NCBI GenBank assembly: GCA_963169105.1
Contig: OY720643.1
Location: forward strand, 20,990,373 to 21,054,372
DNA length: 64,000 bases
Direction of reading: 5' to 3'
Source: Ceriagrion tenellum
Taxonomy: Eukaryota; Arthropoda; Insecta; Odonata; Coenagrionidae
Positions 10,813 through 22,925 of this stretch are shown here, in pieces. Made by a program: the position numbers and the translations under genes. Each line of letters begins with the position of its first letter. Within the stretch, counting starts at the first letter, position 1. Below the pieces are notes generated by a model. The model ran no database searches. It saw only the letters and a program-made list of their open reading frames with translations, and was not told the DNA's origin.

Positions 10813-11139
10813 TTACAATACATTAGGGGATCGGGTTGGTGTGGTGGCTAGAGTACTGGCTAACCATTCGGACGGCCAGGGTTCAAATCCCTGCAGAGGA
10901 AGATGTTTCTAGAGGGAACCCAATCCCTACTTGAGTATCTTGTGGAGGGCACTTCAAGTACAGTATTCCGTCTGTCGGATGGGATATTAAACCGTGGTCC
11001 CCTTGGCGCGTATCGTTAAGAGCAGGCTAATGCCGACGCCGGGTTTCTATCCACCCTTCCTCCCTTACCTATCCCCAATGGCGCAAATGACCTTAGCTCT
11101 CGGTTGCCTCCTCTAAAATCCAATCTTACAATACATTAG
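10813..11139 (+). mobile_element. tRNA-derived SINE (family A) with exact 14-bp target duplication
   Basis: The element (10827-11125) is flanked on both sides by TTACAATACATTAG (10813-10826 and 11126-11139). The head has an A-box-like TGGCTAGAGTACTGG (about 10846-10859) and a clear B box GGTTCAAATCC (10880-10890), the internal Pol III promoter of a tRNA. The roughly 200-bp body includes GATGGGATATTAAACCG and TAATGCCGACGCCGGGT. The exact duplication suggests a fairly young insertion. Its tail is not a simple poly(A). Mobilisation by a partner LINE is inferred from the class; the partner is not identified here. Confidence 0.85.
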
Positions 11140-13440
11140 AGAAAGATAATGAAATATATCATGACCCTATTCCTGGATTTAAAATAAATAAACTGATTTA
11201 CCGCATACAAATTTAAAAGCAAACTCATGGTTTAATTTATGTTCTTTTGCTTAAATATATGTTTTACTTGGAAATGTGAAATTGTATAACTTAATTTTTG
11301 CATCGATCTATATTTTCGTATTTTAAAGGAAACATGTGGCGTTACTGCAATTTTGTTTGATTGGGAAAATTCCTGTGAAATGCATTTTAATGTAAAACAT
11401 CAACAAACATATAGAAAATGTATTATTCTAATTTGTCTCATGAATCCTGTCTAAATAACCACCGGCACAAAAATTTGAGTCTTTAGCGATTGTTTTCAGT
11501 CAATAAATTCCCTATTTTTAACCCCCAAAATTTTTAGTTTAGGTAGCAGTGGATACGTGGAGAGATATTTTGTTCATATCATCAAAATATTAAAGCGATC
11601 CTCAGGGGTATAGACCGTACCATCGCCTTGGAGGTCGATTGAAGAGTAAACGCGTGAACATACTGAACATTTCCCACTGGTGCAAAAAAGGCGCAAGCAA
11701 TGCCATCTGTTGGAAGCTCGTCTGTTAACACTCCTATTTGAACACGCGTTCTAATGATCTTAATACTTTTTGTTGACGTATTTTCCAGTTAAGTATATAT
11801 TGATCTTTACTAATTGTTGATATTTACGTTGTTTTCTAGGAACCAAAAATGTATTCTTGTCGCTATTGTCTCGGAAAAAAACGACTCCTCTTCTACTTCG
11901 AATATTAAAATTTGTCATTTGTTTAAATGAGTCTAGACTAGTCGTGTTTAATGGAAAATAGAGCGGCACTTTTTAGCTAAAACTGAAGTATAAGTTTCCA
12001 TTTTTCAGAGAACAAATTTCATCTTTCACTTTCTCTTATAAACATTTTAAAATTTGTCTGTTGAAACATTAACTTTTCGAAATTCTGGTGATCTCTGCGA
12101 TGCCTGACTTCCTAATGCTACCTCTATCATCCTATCAAAGATATCCGAACTATTTCCTATTAATAGTTGATCTGTATATTATCTAAGCTGAAAAATATAA
12201 TATAACTAATATTATTCATAATTTAATTTGTTCAATAACATAATAAAACTTATTATTTTATTGGCAATTTGACCTAATTTCGAGTGATTATGTTGGGAGC
12301 CGCTACAGTCTCGGAGGTTGCGCGCTAGACAAGTTTTTCTAAAGAAATTCAGAACAAGTGTGTTTCAAAGTGACAAAGAGAATACTATTTTGATGCCACA
12401 CTACATTTATAGGTCCGACAGAAGCGATAAAATATGAGAGAGACATTGCCAAGCTGATTGGTACAAATATTCGTTCTTTCCACGCACAATTAGGGACCGT
12501 AACAATACCGGAGCTCCACTAAAAACATATCCATAATACCCTTTATCTATTCACATCCCAAAAACTTAACCTTTACAAGGCTAATGTCCTGAAACGATGC
12601 CCATGCGGCGGCTCGCAGGGCAGTTATAGCGTGAAATGCATACCAAGCCTGAATAATTTGGAATGAAATATAGCTAATTTATTTTCTCCAAGATGAAATT
12701 GACACCTAAAGTTAATCATGAAGATTTATGATGGCAGATGTGACTGATAAGTACATTTTGTTAAAAATACCCCTTAATGTTATTTCCTTCCAGGTCTTCT
12801 GCATTGATTCGGTTGAGTTTGAATCATGAGTGCTAGTTTTTAGAATCCTCATCACTTTTGCAGTATTTTTGTAGTATCGAATATCATAGCAGGTGTAATA
12901 ATGACTGATTCATGTCTTTTTATTTTACAGGTAAGCCGACAGTTTCCATGAGTCAAAACTTGTGAGTCATCTGTCTTCAAGTAAGGGCATAGAAAGTAAC
13001 CCCTTGAAACCTAATATGTGCCTAAGTTTAAATTTTCTTATCTGTATCTTATCATAAGGCACATAAAATGATGTAATATATTTCTGTATCAAGCTTGAAA
13101 GAAAACCATCGCTTCCGGGGAATTATGTTACAATAGTTGTAGATTAGATCACTTGGCTAATTTTCATGCTGCTAAATGATTGAATTTACATTTATTTTTT
13201 GGTTAAATATGTTACTTCATGTGATAATTTCTCTTTTGTGCGCAATTAGGCTTTCACATGGTTTATGGAGAAATCTTTTTAGTGGTTGATTAAGAAGTTA
13301 ACCATCAACTATTATTAATAGAACCAATTTAGTTAATGAATGTTTTTACAGTTCTTGCTAAACGAATGTCTCTAGCTCTTGATCTAATGCCTCTGATGGA
13401 TACACAGGTATGTGTGGTTTCCGGCCGTAAATGAACGTAA
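11140..13440. other. AT-rich intergenic DNA, nothing recognised
   Basis: I searched for coding motifs, tRNA boxes and inverted repeats and found none that I trust. A pyrimidine-rich TTTTATTTTACAG at about 12918-12930 resembles a splice acceptor, but no coding exon follows. Confidence 0.4.
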
Positions 13441-14345
13441 TGAACTTAGCGTTAATCCTCATTCTGTTTCCGGACGTAATGTGTAACTTGACCTTGGTAA
13501 ACCAAGGCGTTCCTTGTTCGCACAGGCCCAGGAGTCCCCAGGAGTGCACCTGAGCGTTTCATCCGCCAACTCGCATAGACCCGCTCGTTATAAATCCCAC
13601 TATTAATGAACCAGGCTTCCGACGGGAGGAGACCCGCTCTTCGGGGTGAATAAATCCCAGGCCTCATTTGCAATTGTTCCGTACGCCTCCCGAAAGGATA
13701 AACCACGAGTAGGCGCAGAGGGAAGGGGGGGAAAAAACCTTCAATAATTCGAGCCTTTTGCACCACCTGCATCCGCCCCACCTGAAAATTTGCATAGCCC
13801 TGCCCCCATTACTGCACGCGTTTTTCCATCATAGTTCGTGTACGCGCACACTCTTTGTAAAAGTTGAAAAAAATGAATGAGGATTTGTAAAAAAAAACAA
13901 ATATGGAGTGGGAAAGCGTGAATCACCAAACGGGTGATGACAGCATTGCGGACTGCTCGGGAGAAGATTGTTTCGAATGAAATTAGCGGAAGATTAAAGA
14001 GACGAGAAGGGCGAGAGAAAGGTTTGGCGGGTTCTTTTGAAAGATGAGTGCGGTGGAGGCGTAAGTAGATGAGAGGGGTGGTGCTCGTACGGTGCTGTGT
14101 AGGCCTGGGTTGTCATTGCGAGGGGAACGAGGGGGTGTTGGAAGTTTGTGCAGCGGCGGAAACGAGGAAGAAGGGGGGACACGAGGTACTGAAGGGATCC
14201 TGGTGATGGCGGTAATTAAAGCCGCATACAGAGTGTGCGAGGGGAGGTTTTCCGTGTCGGACTTGCAGTGAGGAAGAGCTGGAACGGGGGGGAGGGGTCT
14301 TGCTTTCGCGGCACTGCATTCGGTTGACGCCCATGGGATAAAGAG
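13441..14345. other. GC-rich island
   Basis: The minus strand is open for 181 codons (13983-14528) and overlaps two other open frames, with proline/serine-rich products. Simultaneous openness and lack of any domain point to composition. This is the longest GC-rich tract in the first 20 kb. Confidence 0.3.
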
Positions 14346-16779
14346 CTGTGGGAATACACACAAAAGCCTCATTCCGAATCCGAAATTGCAGCCATAGCTC
14401 ATCTCAAGACGGTTACGGTACGGCTGTAACACTCGTGGGTAAAATGCTCGCATTACAATTGAGAGAACTTGAGCAGCAGAAATGTTTCTCATGGAACAGT
14501 TCTCGGCAACACAAATCACCTGTTTCAATGCAGAGATATTATTTATCTACGACTGTAAGAGTGGGCCTAAATTGATCCTATTTGGAGAGAAAGGTGACTT
14601 AGTTTTAATGCCGTAAAACATGTAGCCATGAATGAAACATGAAAGAGTAGGGAGGGACTTGGTGATAAATACATCTGATCACAATTATTACCTTGCTGAT
14701 AGGAATTACCTTGCTTTTTGAAGTGAAAACTTCTACAGTGGGGCCTGACCGAACACTTATTTCATTAAAAAAAATGTAGTAACTCCCGATAGCATTTGGA
14801 ATGTATCACGCTGTACCCGTACATATTAGTCCGTTCATATTGGCACTAACATCGGACGCCCAACGGCGCTGGTACTTCCCGAGGGAAGTGCCTCCAAGCA
14901 GCCGCTGGAGGAACTACGTAGTGACCACGGGATTTCTGAAATTAAAACTATTTTAGTGGGGTCTGACCAAACATTTTCCGTTTGTAGAGAATAACCTCGT
15001 GAAATTAGGTGTAGCGTGTATATAATCTATTTAGCATCGGTCTCTCTGTATTGTTCTCTTTTGCATTCAGGGATGCAGAGGTGCGAGGAAGTCCTCAGCG
15101 CGTTCCCGCGCTGGGGTTACAGCTATTTGCATATTAATTCAATTTTTGATATTAGTAAATTTATGACACTATTTTTTAACCATTGAATTATCTTCATTAA
15201 TAAAGCTCTTCACTCTGTAAGCAGTCCCCCGACTGTCACCATTTTTTTGATGATGGTGGAATGTGCAATTCCATCTATTTTTTTTTTAAACAGCTGTTCA
15301 TGTTTTTGTTCCAAACTCGTTTGTTATGCAAAGAACATTTATTTATCTACCCAGAGAATATTCATGAGTGTAACAATTCCTGCCATAAAATTAATGGTTT
15401 TACTTGAGGCGATTAAATTTGTCTTGCTCTGCCGTGATTTCTTTACCATGTCAAATAAAGTTCTAAGGCCTAGTTCAATTCCTTACTTTTGTTTTGCAAA
15501 TATGTAGTAGTTACAATGATTTTTTATGGCAACATTACATTATATCATAATTAGAAAGCGTAATCTAAATTCATACCATTTCATCTCACATGTTGAAATG
15601 TAGTTTTTATGTTTTTAACCGGTAATGTTTCTCGATGGTCGTGTAAGTATGCTTGAATACTGCTCACCTTGATGCCATGGGCTGACATGAACATTTCTGG
15701 ACTTGGTAGATCTGTTTTAATGGTTGCTATCCCTACTAACGTTAGAGCGATTCTGATAGATTGTGTAGTCCAACATTGCACCTGCAGTTTGGGAAAACGC
15801 AAGTCCAGCCTTATGGTTTCAATGATAACTTTTAACGATCTTTTCTTTCATCGCATATGCCTCTCTCATTACGCAAATTGAAGATGGCTTTATACATTAG
15901 GGGAGTACTAAATATTATGGTGTGTGGAACTCGCATATCTAGAATAGATCTAGTTTCACTACCTGCGATTTTTTACTGCCGCAGGTGAATTTTCACGAAA
16001 AATTCGTCTGGAAATTATTTGCGCTTTATGTGTTCATCTGTTATAGGCCCGGCTCTCCTTATTCTTTCCTTCTAAGAGACGTACTTAGATCCAGATGATC
16101 GTCCTTCACTCATTCCAGTGAAATCTTGCTTAAAATATAAGAGTCAGAGTACTCTTGAATAGCAGAACTCAGCTGGTGATATACTTCAGTCTAGATTATA
16201 GCTTTATATCTTATGCTTTTTTCATGATTGTGTTATAGGTTAAAACAGAAGAAAGAATCATTTGTCCGTGATGATATTCATAAAAATAACTTTCTTACTT
16301 AAGGCCGGAACAGGCATCATTATTTGATATTGTGATTGTAAATGATCCATATTTAGCGTAGGAAAAAAATGTTTGGTGTGATTGCTGTACGCCCTTGTGC
16401 CAATTTCTCTATGGAATTGGCCCATATTTATCTATTAGCCCATTAAGTTTTACAAATTTAATCAAGAGTGAAAACTTTTTCTGTTACTGCTAATAGCCTT
16501 TGATGTACCATTTAATTGTTTTTGCATTACTCCGGAAGCAAGATGGCTGGAGAGAGGAAATATGGTGATAATTGGCGTATAAAATATGCACTAATTTTCT
16601 TACATTACTTTCCTGACGATTACTCCTTGCATCACTTTCATGTTGTTACATTCGTAACCACATTTCACGCTGTGTTAGTGTTAATGGTTATGGTTAGGTG
16701 TGGTAAAAATTAAAAAAAAGAGACAAAAAAAAGTTTTTCCTTACGGCAAGATCGGCCTACCCTCATGTTGGCCGCCTTC
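14346..16779. other. Intergenic DNA with one dispersed direct repeat
   Basis: AGTGGGGCCTGACCGAACA (about 14737) recurs as AGTGGGGTCTGACCAAACA (about 14955). Both are preceded by a GAAAACT-like block about 200 bases apart, and a small palindrome GGTACTTCCCGAGGGAAGTGCC lies between them near 14870-14892. This could be a decayed short element, with ends not defined. Nothing else is recognised to 16779. Confidence 0.35.
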
Positions 16780-17290
16780 ATAAGCCCTTCATTCCAGTGA
16801 GAAATTAATCTTACGTCCTTCCACGCTATGGGATGCAATTCGTCGATCGAAAGCCGCTGATACAGCCCATATTTCATCGACGTTTCCCCCTGAAATCGAC
16901 GAGCATTTCCCGATATTTCTCCATTTCTCGCTGCGGCGTAGTCGGACATGGACCGGCAATTCCTCACGCTCGTGAAAGCTTTCGCAGGCGACCGTCCCTG
17001 GGGCTAGGAGGAGGATTACACTCGTGGAGGGCAATAGGTTTTCTTCCAAGGACAAGAGACCGATCCCCATCGCGCTATTCCATGACTTTCTTTCGCTTTC
17101 TCCTCTCCCTTCCTTCGCTCCCTTTCGTCCTTAGATCACGCACGGCCTCCCTTTCATCTTTGCCGCTGCAGAAACCCACCGCTTAATAGCTTACGCGACT
17201 CCGTGTCTCGAAATCCGTTGCTAATTGGGCGGTGGGGAGGTAAGGGGGAGGGAGGAGGTGGGGTCGGAGGATAGAAAGGAGGGGTAAGTT
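16780..17290. other. GC-rich island
   Basis: A mixed GC-rich tract ending in G-rich DNA near 17230-17285. An open frame of 117 codons (16833-17186, plus) is arginine/serine/leucine-rich without a recognised domain. The flank at 17291-18167 is AT-rich with nothing named. Confidence 0.3.
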
Positions 17291-18167
17291 TATGGGGAGG
17301 CCTAGAGCTCTTCTTCCGCTGTGCCTTACAGTCAAAACGGTCTTAAAATTTCTGCGTAAAACGGAGCCAGGCCTATTGCTCGTGCAATGTCCATGTATGA
17401 TAATAACTTGCTGTCACTCTTATAGCCTGGAATTTGTATGCGATATAATTGTTTATACGCCTGCCTACGTAGTGAGTAAATATTTTTTGACAGAATTGCT
17501 ATAAACATTGTATAGTCCCTAGAATATCTCTTAACTTCGTGGACCTATTCCTTGAACTTTTGCTAATATTTGAAAATTTAGATTATAATTTTAATCTCAA
17601 TGATGATTTTGGAATTGAAAATTTCGCTTCACAATACTGTTTAGTTTTATTGGCATACACATACATCAATTCTGGCATTATTTTTTCTTGAGAAGATTCC
17701 TTTCTAGGTCATTCGGTTAGATTTAAGCATTGTTTTTTCGCCAGCTACTTCTTACAAAACTCTTCGATTCTTTAATTAATTTCGTTTCCAGCATTGGAAT
17801 CATTTTATAGATTCGTTATTATTTGTATGAACCTGATATTGTGATTTCCCGTTTTCTTGCCATCCAAATATTGCGTTATCCGTCCCTCTTAACTCCTCTT
17901 TTGTCTTTGATTATGCATTCCGCGTCACCTTGGAGGAAATGGGGTCATCTCCTTAAAAATGAAGTAACAGTTTCGAGTACTTCCATTATTTAAGATGTCT
18001 CTTCTAAGCAATACGGTAAAAAGATATCCCTAAGCATGTGAAACAACATCTCTCATTTATCATATGTGCTGTCCAAATGCCATGGGTATAAAATATTCAG
18101 AGTATGCTCATTGAATACTTGTCAATAAGCACATGAAAATATATTTTTAGTACACCGACCTTACAAA

Positions 18168-18270
18168 AGTAAGGCAGAACCCTGCAACTCACCTCGAGGG
18201 TGTGTGGCAGAGTTTGATGGCACACTAGGCATGCAAGTATTAGCCGTTAAACACACTGTCATCCAGATGT
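18168..18270 (-). mobile_element. LINE family L1w, copy 3, diverged 3' end
   Basis: The plus strand reads CCTGCAACTCACCTCGAGGG, TGTGTGGCAG and later CTAGGCATGCAAG, matching the 3' box of the family in the same order. The hexamer tail is lost. It is minus-oriented like the other copies. The left and right limits are uncertain. Confidence 0.6.
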
Positions 18271-19715
18271 TTCACAGTTTAATAAATATTAATTCATTTT
18301 AAGTTAAAGAACGTACTTGGAGGGAACATCAAATGCAACTCTGCTAACTTCAGTCTGACTTCTACTAAAATATCGTCTCCATATCTCTTGTATAACTCAT
18401 ATATATATTTGATCAGTTACGAAATTTAAAACTTCATTAATAATCATAATATCTATGAAATTAATTACGTCTAGTGTGGCGCATTTGGTGAAAATTCACA
18501 TTTTGACCGGTATTTTCGGTTTCTTACCAATTAAACGGTAACCGTTGTTTTAATAACATTTGTGAGATAGGTGTAGTTTAGTTCATGAATATACATAATG
18601 GATTTAAATGCTTGGAATTATTGCCTAGGCTACGTGTTGCCCAAATTTAGTTCACATTTAGTTCATTCAGTCCTTGGCGCTACTTAGAAAAAAGTCTTTT
18701 CAGTGGAATCGTAAATGGCCGCTGTTAATTGTTGTTAATGTGAGAAATTGTCTAATTATATCCTGCGCCTGGTACTAAATTTTTATCCACTGCAGTATGA
18801 TTACTGGTAAGTAAAGCCGGTAAGACAAACGTGTTTAATTACAATCTGTCAACTGTATTTACATTTGAACTGCCAACTTTCATCACTAGGCGGAGCCACA
18901 ATCCAAAAAGTTGTTTATTTACGGAATTCTAGACAACAGTTTTTGGTGACGAGTCAACTATCCATAATGTATATTCATGGTTTAGTTCCTATTGGTGAAA
19001 ACATAAAAATACATAAAATGGACTTGCCTATGTTTTTTCACATAAAATTAAGATTTATTCACAATTCTATGATGGATACTCTCGCTACAGATGGAATTAT
19101 AGGCGCAGTTACCGAGTATTGTCACGAAATCTTACGGAAACACATTGAAACACGCTTCAATGAATAAGATTTTACGATAGAAGATTAAGGCTCACGGAGA
19201 CGGTCCTAGTTTTCCCTTTGCCGCTGCCATCTACACGACGACGTAAGAATCCTCACGAACTTCGCATCGAGAAGAGCTGAAATGACATGGGATCGGAAAA
19301 AGGAAACTCTCCCTGAGACTCGAAGCACGAAACTAGGGCATTAAATTTGAATTGTTCGGCAACATGCACTAACGCGATCGAAAGATATTTTCGCGATTGA
19401 GGCGGAGACGTTTTGTCAATCCCTTCTTTTCCATTCGGACTTTTCCTCCCATTCTCGCGTTCTCTCTCTCTCTCCTATTGAGCGACATGAAATATTACGG
19501 AGCTCCGGAAAATTGCTTCTCTGCCGTGGAATGCCTCGGCGTGGTTGGGAATATTTCATGCCACCCATCGTGGTACTTCCTCTTGACTCCCATTCCACCT
19601 CGTCGATACGAGGCTGGTTCACATGGGTATAAAAGCATGTCCTAAGGAAGTAACTTAAGAGGCTCGCTGGCAACCACGTAAGTCAAAACTTATATTGTCG
19701 ACCCCTGAGGTCACG
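18271..19715. other. Intergenic DNA with an unassigned open frame and a TATA motif
   Basis: An open frame of 100 codons at 18865-19167 (plus) has balanced composition, with segments such as MDLPMFFHIKLRFIHNS, but no family I recognise and no visible splice context. A GC-richer stretch (19190-19640) ends in GGTATAAAAGCA at 19626-19637, a textbook TATA-box sequence, with no transcript evidence. Both are listed as weak candidates only. Confidence 0.25.
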
Positions 19716-19830
19716 GAACAAAGCCCTCGCCAGCAAGTACAAGCGTCGCGGGCTCTAATCCAGCGTAATTTTTTGTTTATATACCTGAGGACATGGGGGT
19801 TTGCGGTTGTCCGGTTTTAATAAATACGCA
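19716..19830 (+). mobile_element. SINE family B, degraded copy
   Basis: CCCTCGCCAGCAAGTA, GTCGCGGGCTCTAATCC (a mutated B box) and ACCTGAGGACATGGG follow in the same order and spacing as in the copy at 49486-49660. The match is clear but diverged, and no target duplication is visible. Confidence 0.55.
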
Positions 19831-21240
19831 AGGTCAAGAGAGTTAATAAAAAGATTTTTAATTATAGATAGTTATAAAACTTGCCACATTTTCGATTTCA
19901 CGGTTTAACATCGTTTGAGAGGTACTTTTCTCTCATCGTTACTGATTCCAATCTCGAATTTTATTTTAAAATATGTACAAGCGTGAAAAGTATGAAATAA
20001 AACTACTTAGTTATTTTAGTATCGTACAAAATTTAATTTTTACTACCAAAATTTCCAGTTATGTACGAAACATGTACATCTCATTGCTAAAGGAAAGTTA
20101 TAGTAAGCATTCAAGTCCTATGTTTTAAACACCTCTAGAATCCAAGATTTTTCGATTTTTAAAAAAAGGTTAATGGTGATAAGCAGCACTTTATGAACGA
20201 TTGGTGTTACATACGACACATTCTGTTACATTTATGAAGTGTGTCAGAAAGTCTTAATCAATATTTCCTTCGTTGAGTTTCCATATGTTACCAAGTATAT
20301 CGAAATCTAGTCGGTAATTCAATTATTTTGCTGGCATATATAGGAAGATATGATATTTTCTTAATAATGAGGTAAAATCAGTTGAATTATATGTGAATCA
20401 ATGGCTCGCTCTAATTAATTTTAATATTCTGTTTTCACTTATTCATTATCTTATCCAACGGAAGGCAAAAGTAAGGCACTGAGTATGGAGATAAATGGAT
20501 GAACATAGTATTTAATGATCAATATCACCGTCACAAGGAGACAAATTCAGTGCATTCATATTTAAGTATTGAGTTTTGATTCTAATTACTGCTGTTATTT
20601 ACAAATAATTGAACATATGTCAAGTATAAATGTCTTCATTTGCCAAGAATTATTCATTCATTTGGATGAATTGCTGATTAAAGTTATCTATTTGTCCAAA
20701 AATATGCAGGCATTTTATGGCAATTAAATAAGATTTTTATTATGTTTCACGCAATCTTACTGAAATAGGTTTACAAGAGAATGGATGTGAAAACAGCTGA
20801 GAATCCTATTTTTTCTTCAGTAGGCATGTCAGTCTTGACGGGCTTTGGAGAATAGAGAAAATTAATTTTTTGGATAGTTTGAAAACCCGGGGAAAGCAGC
20901 CTCAGTTTACGTTACGTACACAAAGTACTCTGCAGGCCTCCTCTGGAGTGTATCGAAAGGGATGAATTTTTGCCTAATTCTTATGCATAACGGGTAACAA
21001 ATACTGTGATGATTGTGAGCGTATACCATCTGTACTCATGCACAGCACTGTTATTTTCCCTGTAAGAATGCAAGACGGACTGCTAGTACTGCGCAGGGTA
21101 TTAATACTGTAGGCAAAGGAAGAAAAATCAGTTAACTAGTCAATGAGCCTGTCACAACACCAAAATACTTAAGGGCAATGACAGCTTTTCTGATCACTTA
21201 ATGTTTGCGGATAGAAACCTGTCTGTTCTGTCATCTGTTG
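19831..21240. other. AT-rich intergenic DNA, nothing recognised
   Basis: No coding, repeat or RNA signature that I can support. Confidence 0.45.
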
Positions 21241-21242
21241 GC

Positions 21243-21960
21243 ATCTACATCTACATTTACGTGATACCCTGTGAGCCACCACGAGGGTGTGTGGCAGGGG
21301 GTGAAGATCGCCAAACATGCACTATTGACATGCAACTAGGATATTTAAGGGAGATATGCTAGATAATAAATAGGGTCACATGGAGCTAGATGGTTAGTAT
21401 CTACATAATAAGGAAGGGATTATTGGTTGTTATTACATGCATCATGCACTCCAGACTACTCTAACTATATTTCACCTACCTATCCCTTTGCTATGCTGCC
21501 TATTGTTCTCTCTTATAGTACGAGGAAAAAATGACATTTTAAATCTATCGGTAAAACAATCTATCTCTCTAATCTTGTTAAATTGATCAAAACTAGCATA
21601 ATACGCAGGGACTCTCAATATATATCTAACATCATCTGTAAACAACTCTGTTTCGAATATACTTAAAAGGTTTAACCTAAATTTTAACCTGCGTTCTGAT
21701 AGTAATTCCCATCCTAGTTCTTCTATTAAGCTCGTAACACTTATACAATTATCATAACGGCCTTTAAAAAACCTATTAGATCTCCTTTAGTTATTGCCAT
21801 AGTTATATATACATTGTTTCATCTACCTAGATGACTCGTAAAAGGAAAAATGTAATCGACGTCATCAGAAAATGGATAGGCGAGGAACTTACATAAAAAG
21901 TCAATTCTATGTGCCAACCTTATATTCCTATTATTCCTATCATAGTAGTTGTGTTATCCA
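21243..21960 (-). mobile_element. LINE family L1w, copy 4, best-preserved 3' end
   Basis: A minus-strand LINE with hexamer tail (21243-21262) and 3' box (21268-21303). About 170 bases of 3' untranslated sequence separate the box from the stop of a readable C-terminal coding region. This is the least damaged copy in the window. Sequence upstream of 21790 has stops in the same frame. The upper limit is uncertain. Confidence 0.8.
21473..21790 (-). pseudogene. C-terminus of a LINE reverse-transcriptase ORF (102 stop-free codons)
   Basis: The minus-strand frame reads GRYDNCISVTSLIEELGWEL, then LSERRLKFRLNLLSIF, then KIREIDCFTDRFKMSFFPRT and IRENN before a stop at about 21471. The order (tyrosine-rich start, LGW.LL.ERR block, FFPRTI..N end) is the usual C-terminal tail of Jockey/CR1-type ORF2 proteins, downstream of the polymerase domain. 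An upstream in-frame TAA near 21793 marks where the frame fails. The copy at 24.3 kb shows the same ending with conservative changes, consistent with past selection on a shared protein. No catalytic residues are present in this piece. Confidence 0.8.
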
Positions 21961-22039
21961 GACATCGATAATAAAACATGTTCTTTAGTTATATTCCTAT
22001 GCAGAACTAACCAATGCATTTGGTGCGTGAAACGAAATA

Positions 22040-22516
22040 CCACTCATGCATAGGAACATAAGAACAGGCGCATTCAATTTTTTTTATCGGAGACCATTTT
22101 GCTTTTACGACGAGGGCAGGATGTAAAGGGCGTGCGGCAGACGCTTTAACTGGAGTGAAAGGATCGACCCGGTCTGCCCTTAAAGGAAAATGAAAAAAAG
22201 GCGGAATCCACCCGAAGTCGCCCATGAAGGATATAAAAAAAAGCACCCCACACGGGAGAAGGAAACGGGAGGGAAAGAATGGAAGGGAACGCCCTCTTTA
22301 GCGGTGCGGCCCTTTCTGTTTCAAAGTCTCAATCCCGTCCGCCTCAGTGGTAATACAAACGCGCCGTGTCGCGGCTCTTAAAGAGTCAGTCGCTCCATCT
22401 GACGCGCTTTGACCCCCACGCGAAACTCTTTGCCCGACTGCGTCCTTCGCCTTTGTCCTCCTTCACCTCAATCCTCCTATGTTGCCCTGGCAAACCTTGC
22501 CTATGCGAAACGTGGC
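22040..22516. other. GC-rich island
   Basis: Moderately GC-rich DNA with open frames on both strands (22007-22246 minus, 22190-22381 plus) and no recognised domain. Confidence 0.3.
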
Positions 22517-22925
22517 TTAACACTAGAAGGACGGGACTTTGCTTACCACCTAGAAGGACGGTAGGGAGTCAAAAAAGACCCCTTGTTATAAATTTGGTTT
22601 TTAGAGATAAATTTATTCAATTGTTGTTTAAAATTATAAAATACGACCAAAATGAGTAAATAAAAGACAATGCACAATGTTAAACGATGTTCTGCAAAAT
22701 AAGTGATGGGGGGTCAAAAATGACCCCTTCCCGTCCTTCTAGGTTAAACGGCGCACAGGTACCAAAGTTTATAGAATTATCCAACGAAATTATTGGATAT
22801 TAAAGAGCACCTTAAATAGATATGAGTCAAAAATTCAAAGTAAGATCCGTGAAGAACTAAAGAAATGGCGAACTGCAAAAATCGAAAAGGGGTCAAAAAT
22901 GACCCCCTCCGTCTTTTTGTGTTAA
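22517..22925. mobile_element. piggyBac-like MITE cluster with TTAA ends
   Basis: The outer left end TTAACACTAGAAGGACGG (from 22517) pairs with the outer right end CCGTCTTTTTGTGTTAA (ending 22925). An inner pair, CCTAGAAGGACGG (from 22549) and CCGTCCTTCTAGGTTAA (ending 22747), suggests a nested or tandem second copy. TTAA target duplication is diagnostic of the piggyBac superfamily. A near-palindrome GGGGTCAAAAATGACCCC occurs at 22710 and 22889, with a mutated form at 22564. There is no transposase, so it is non-autonomous. Confidence 0.75.

Noticed and set aside
12910..12975. Splice acceptor and exon (TTTTATTTTACAG then AGCCGACAG...)
   Set aside because: The downstream frame is short and unrecognised and no donor pairs with it. 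A pyrimidine-rich CAG is common by chance.
13983..14528. 181-codon minus-strand open frame, longest or nearly longest in the window
   Set aside because: It lies in a GC-rich island where other frames are also open. The product is Pro/Ser-rich with no domain, and there is no splice or promoter context.
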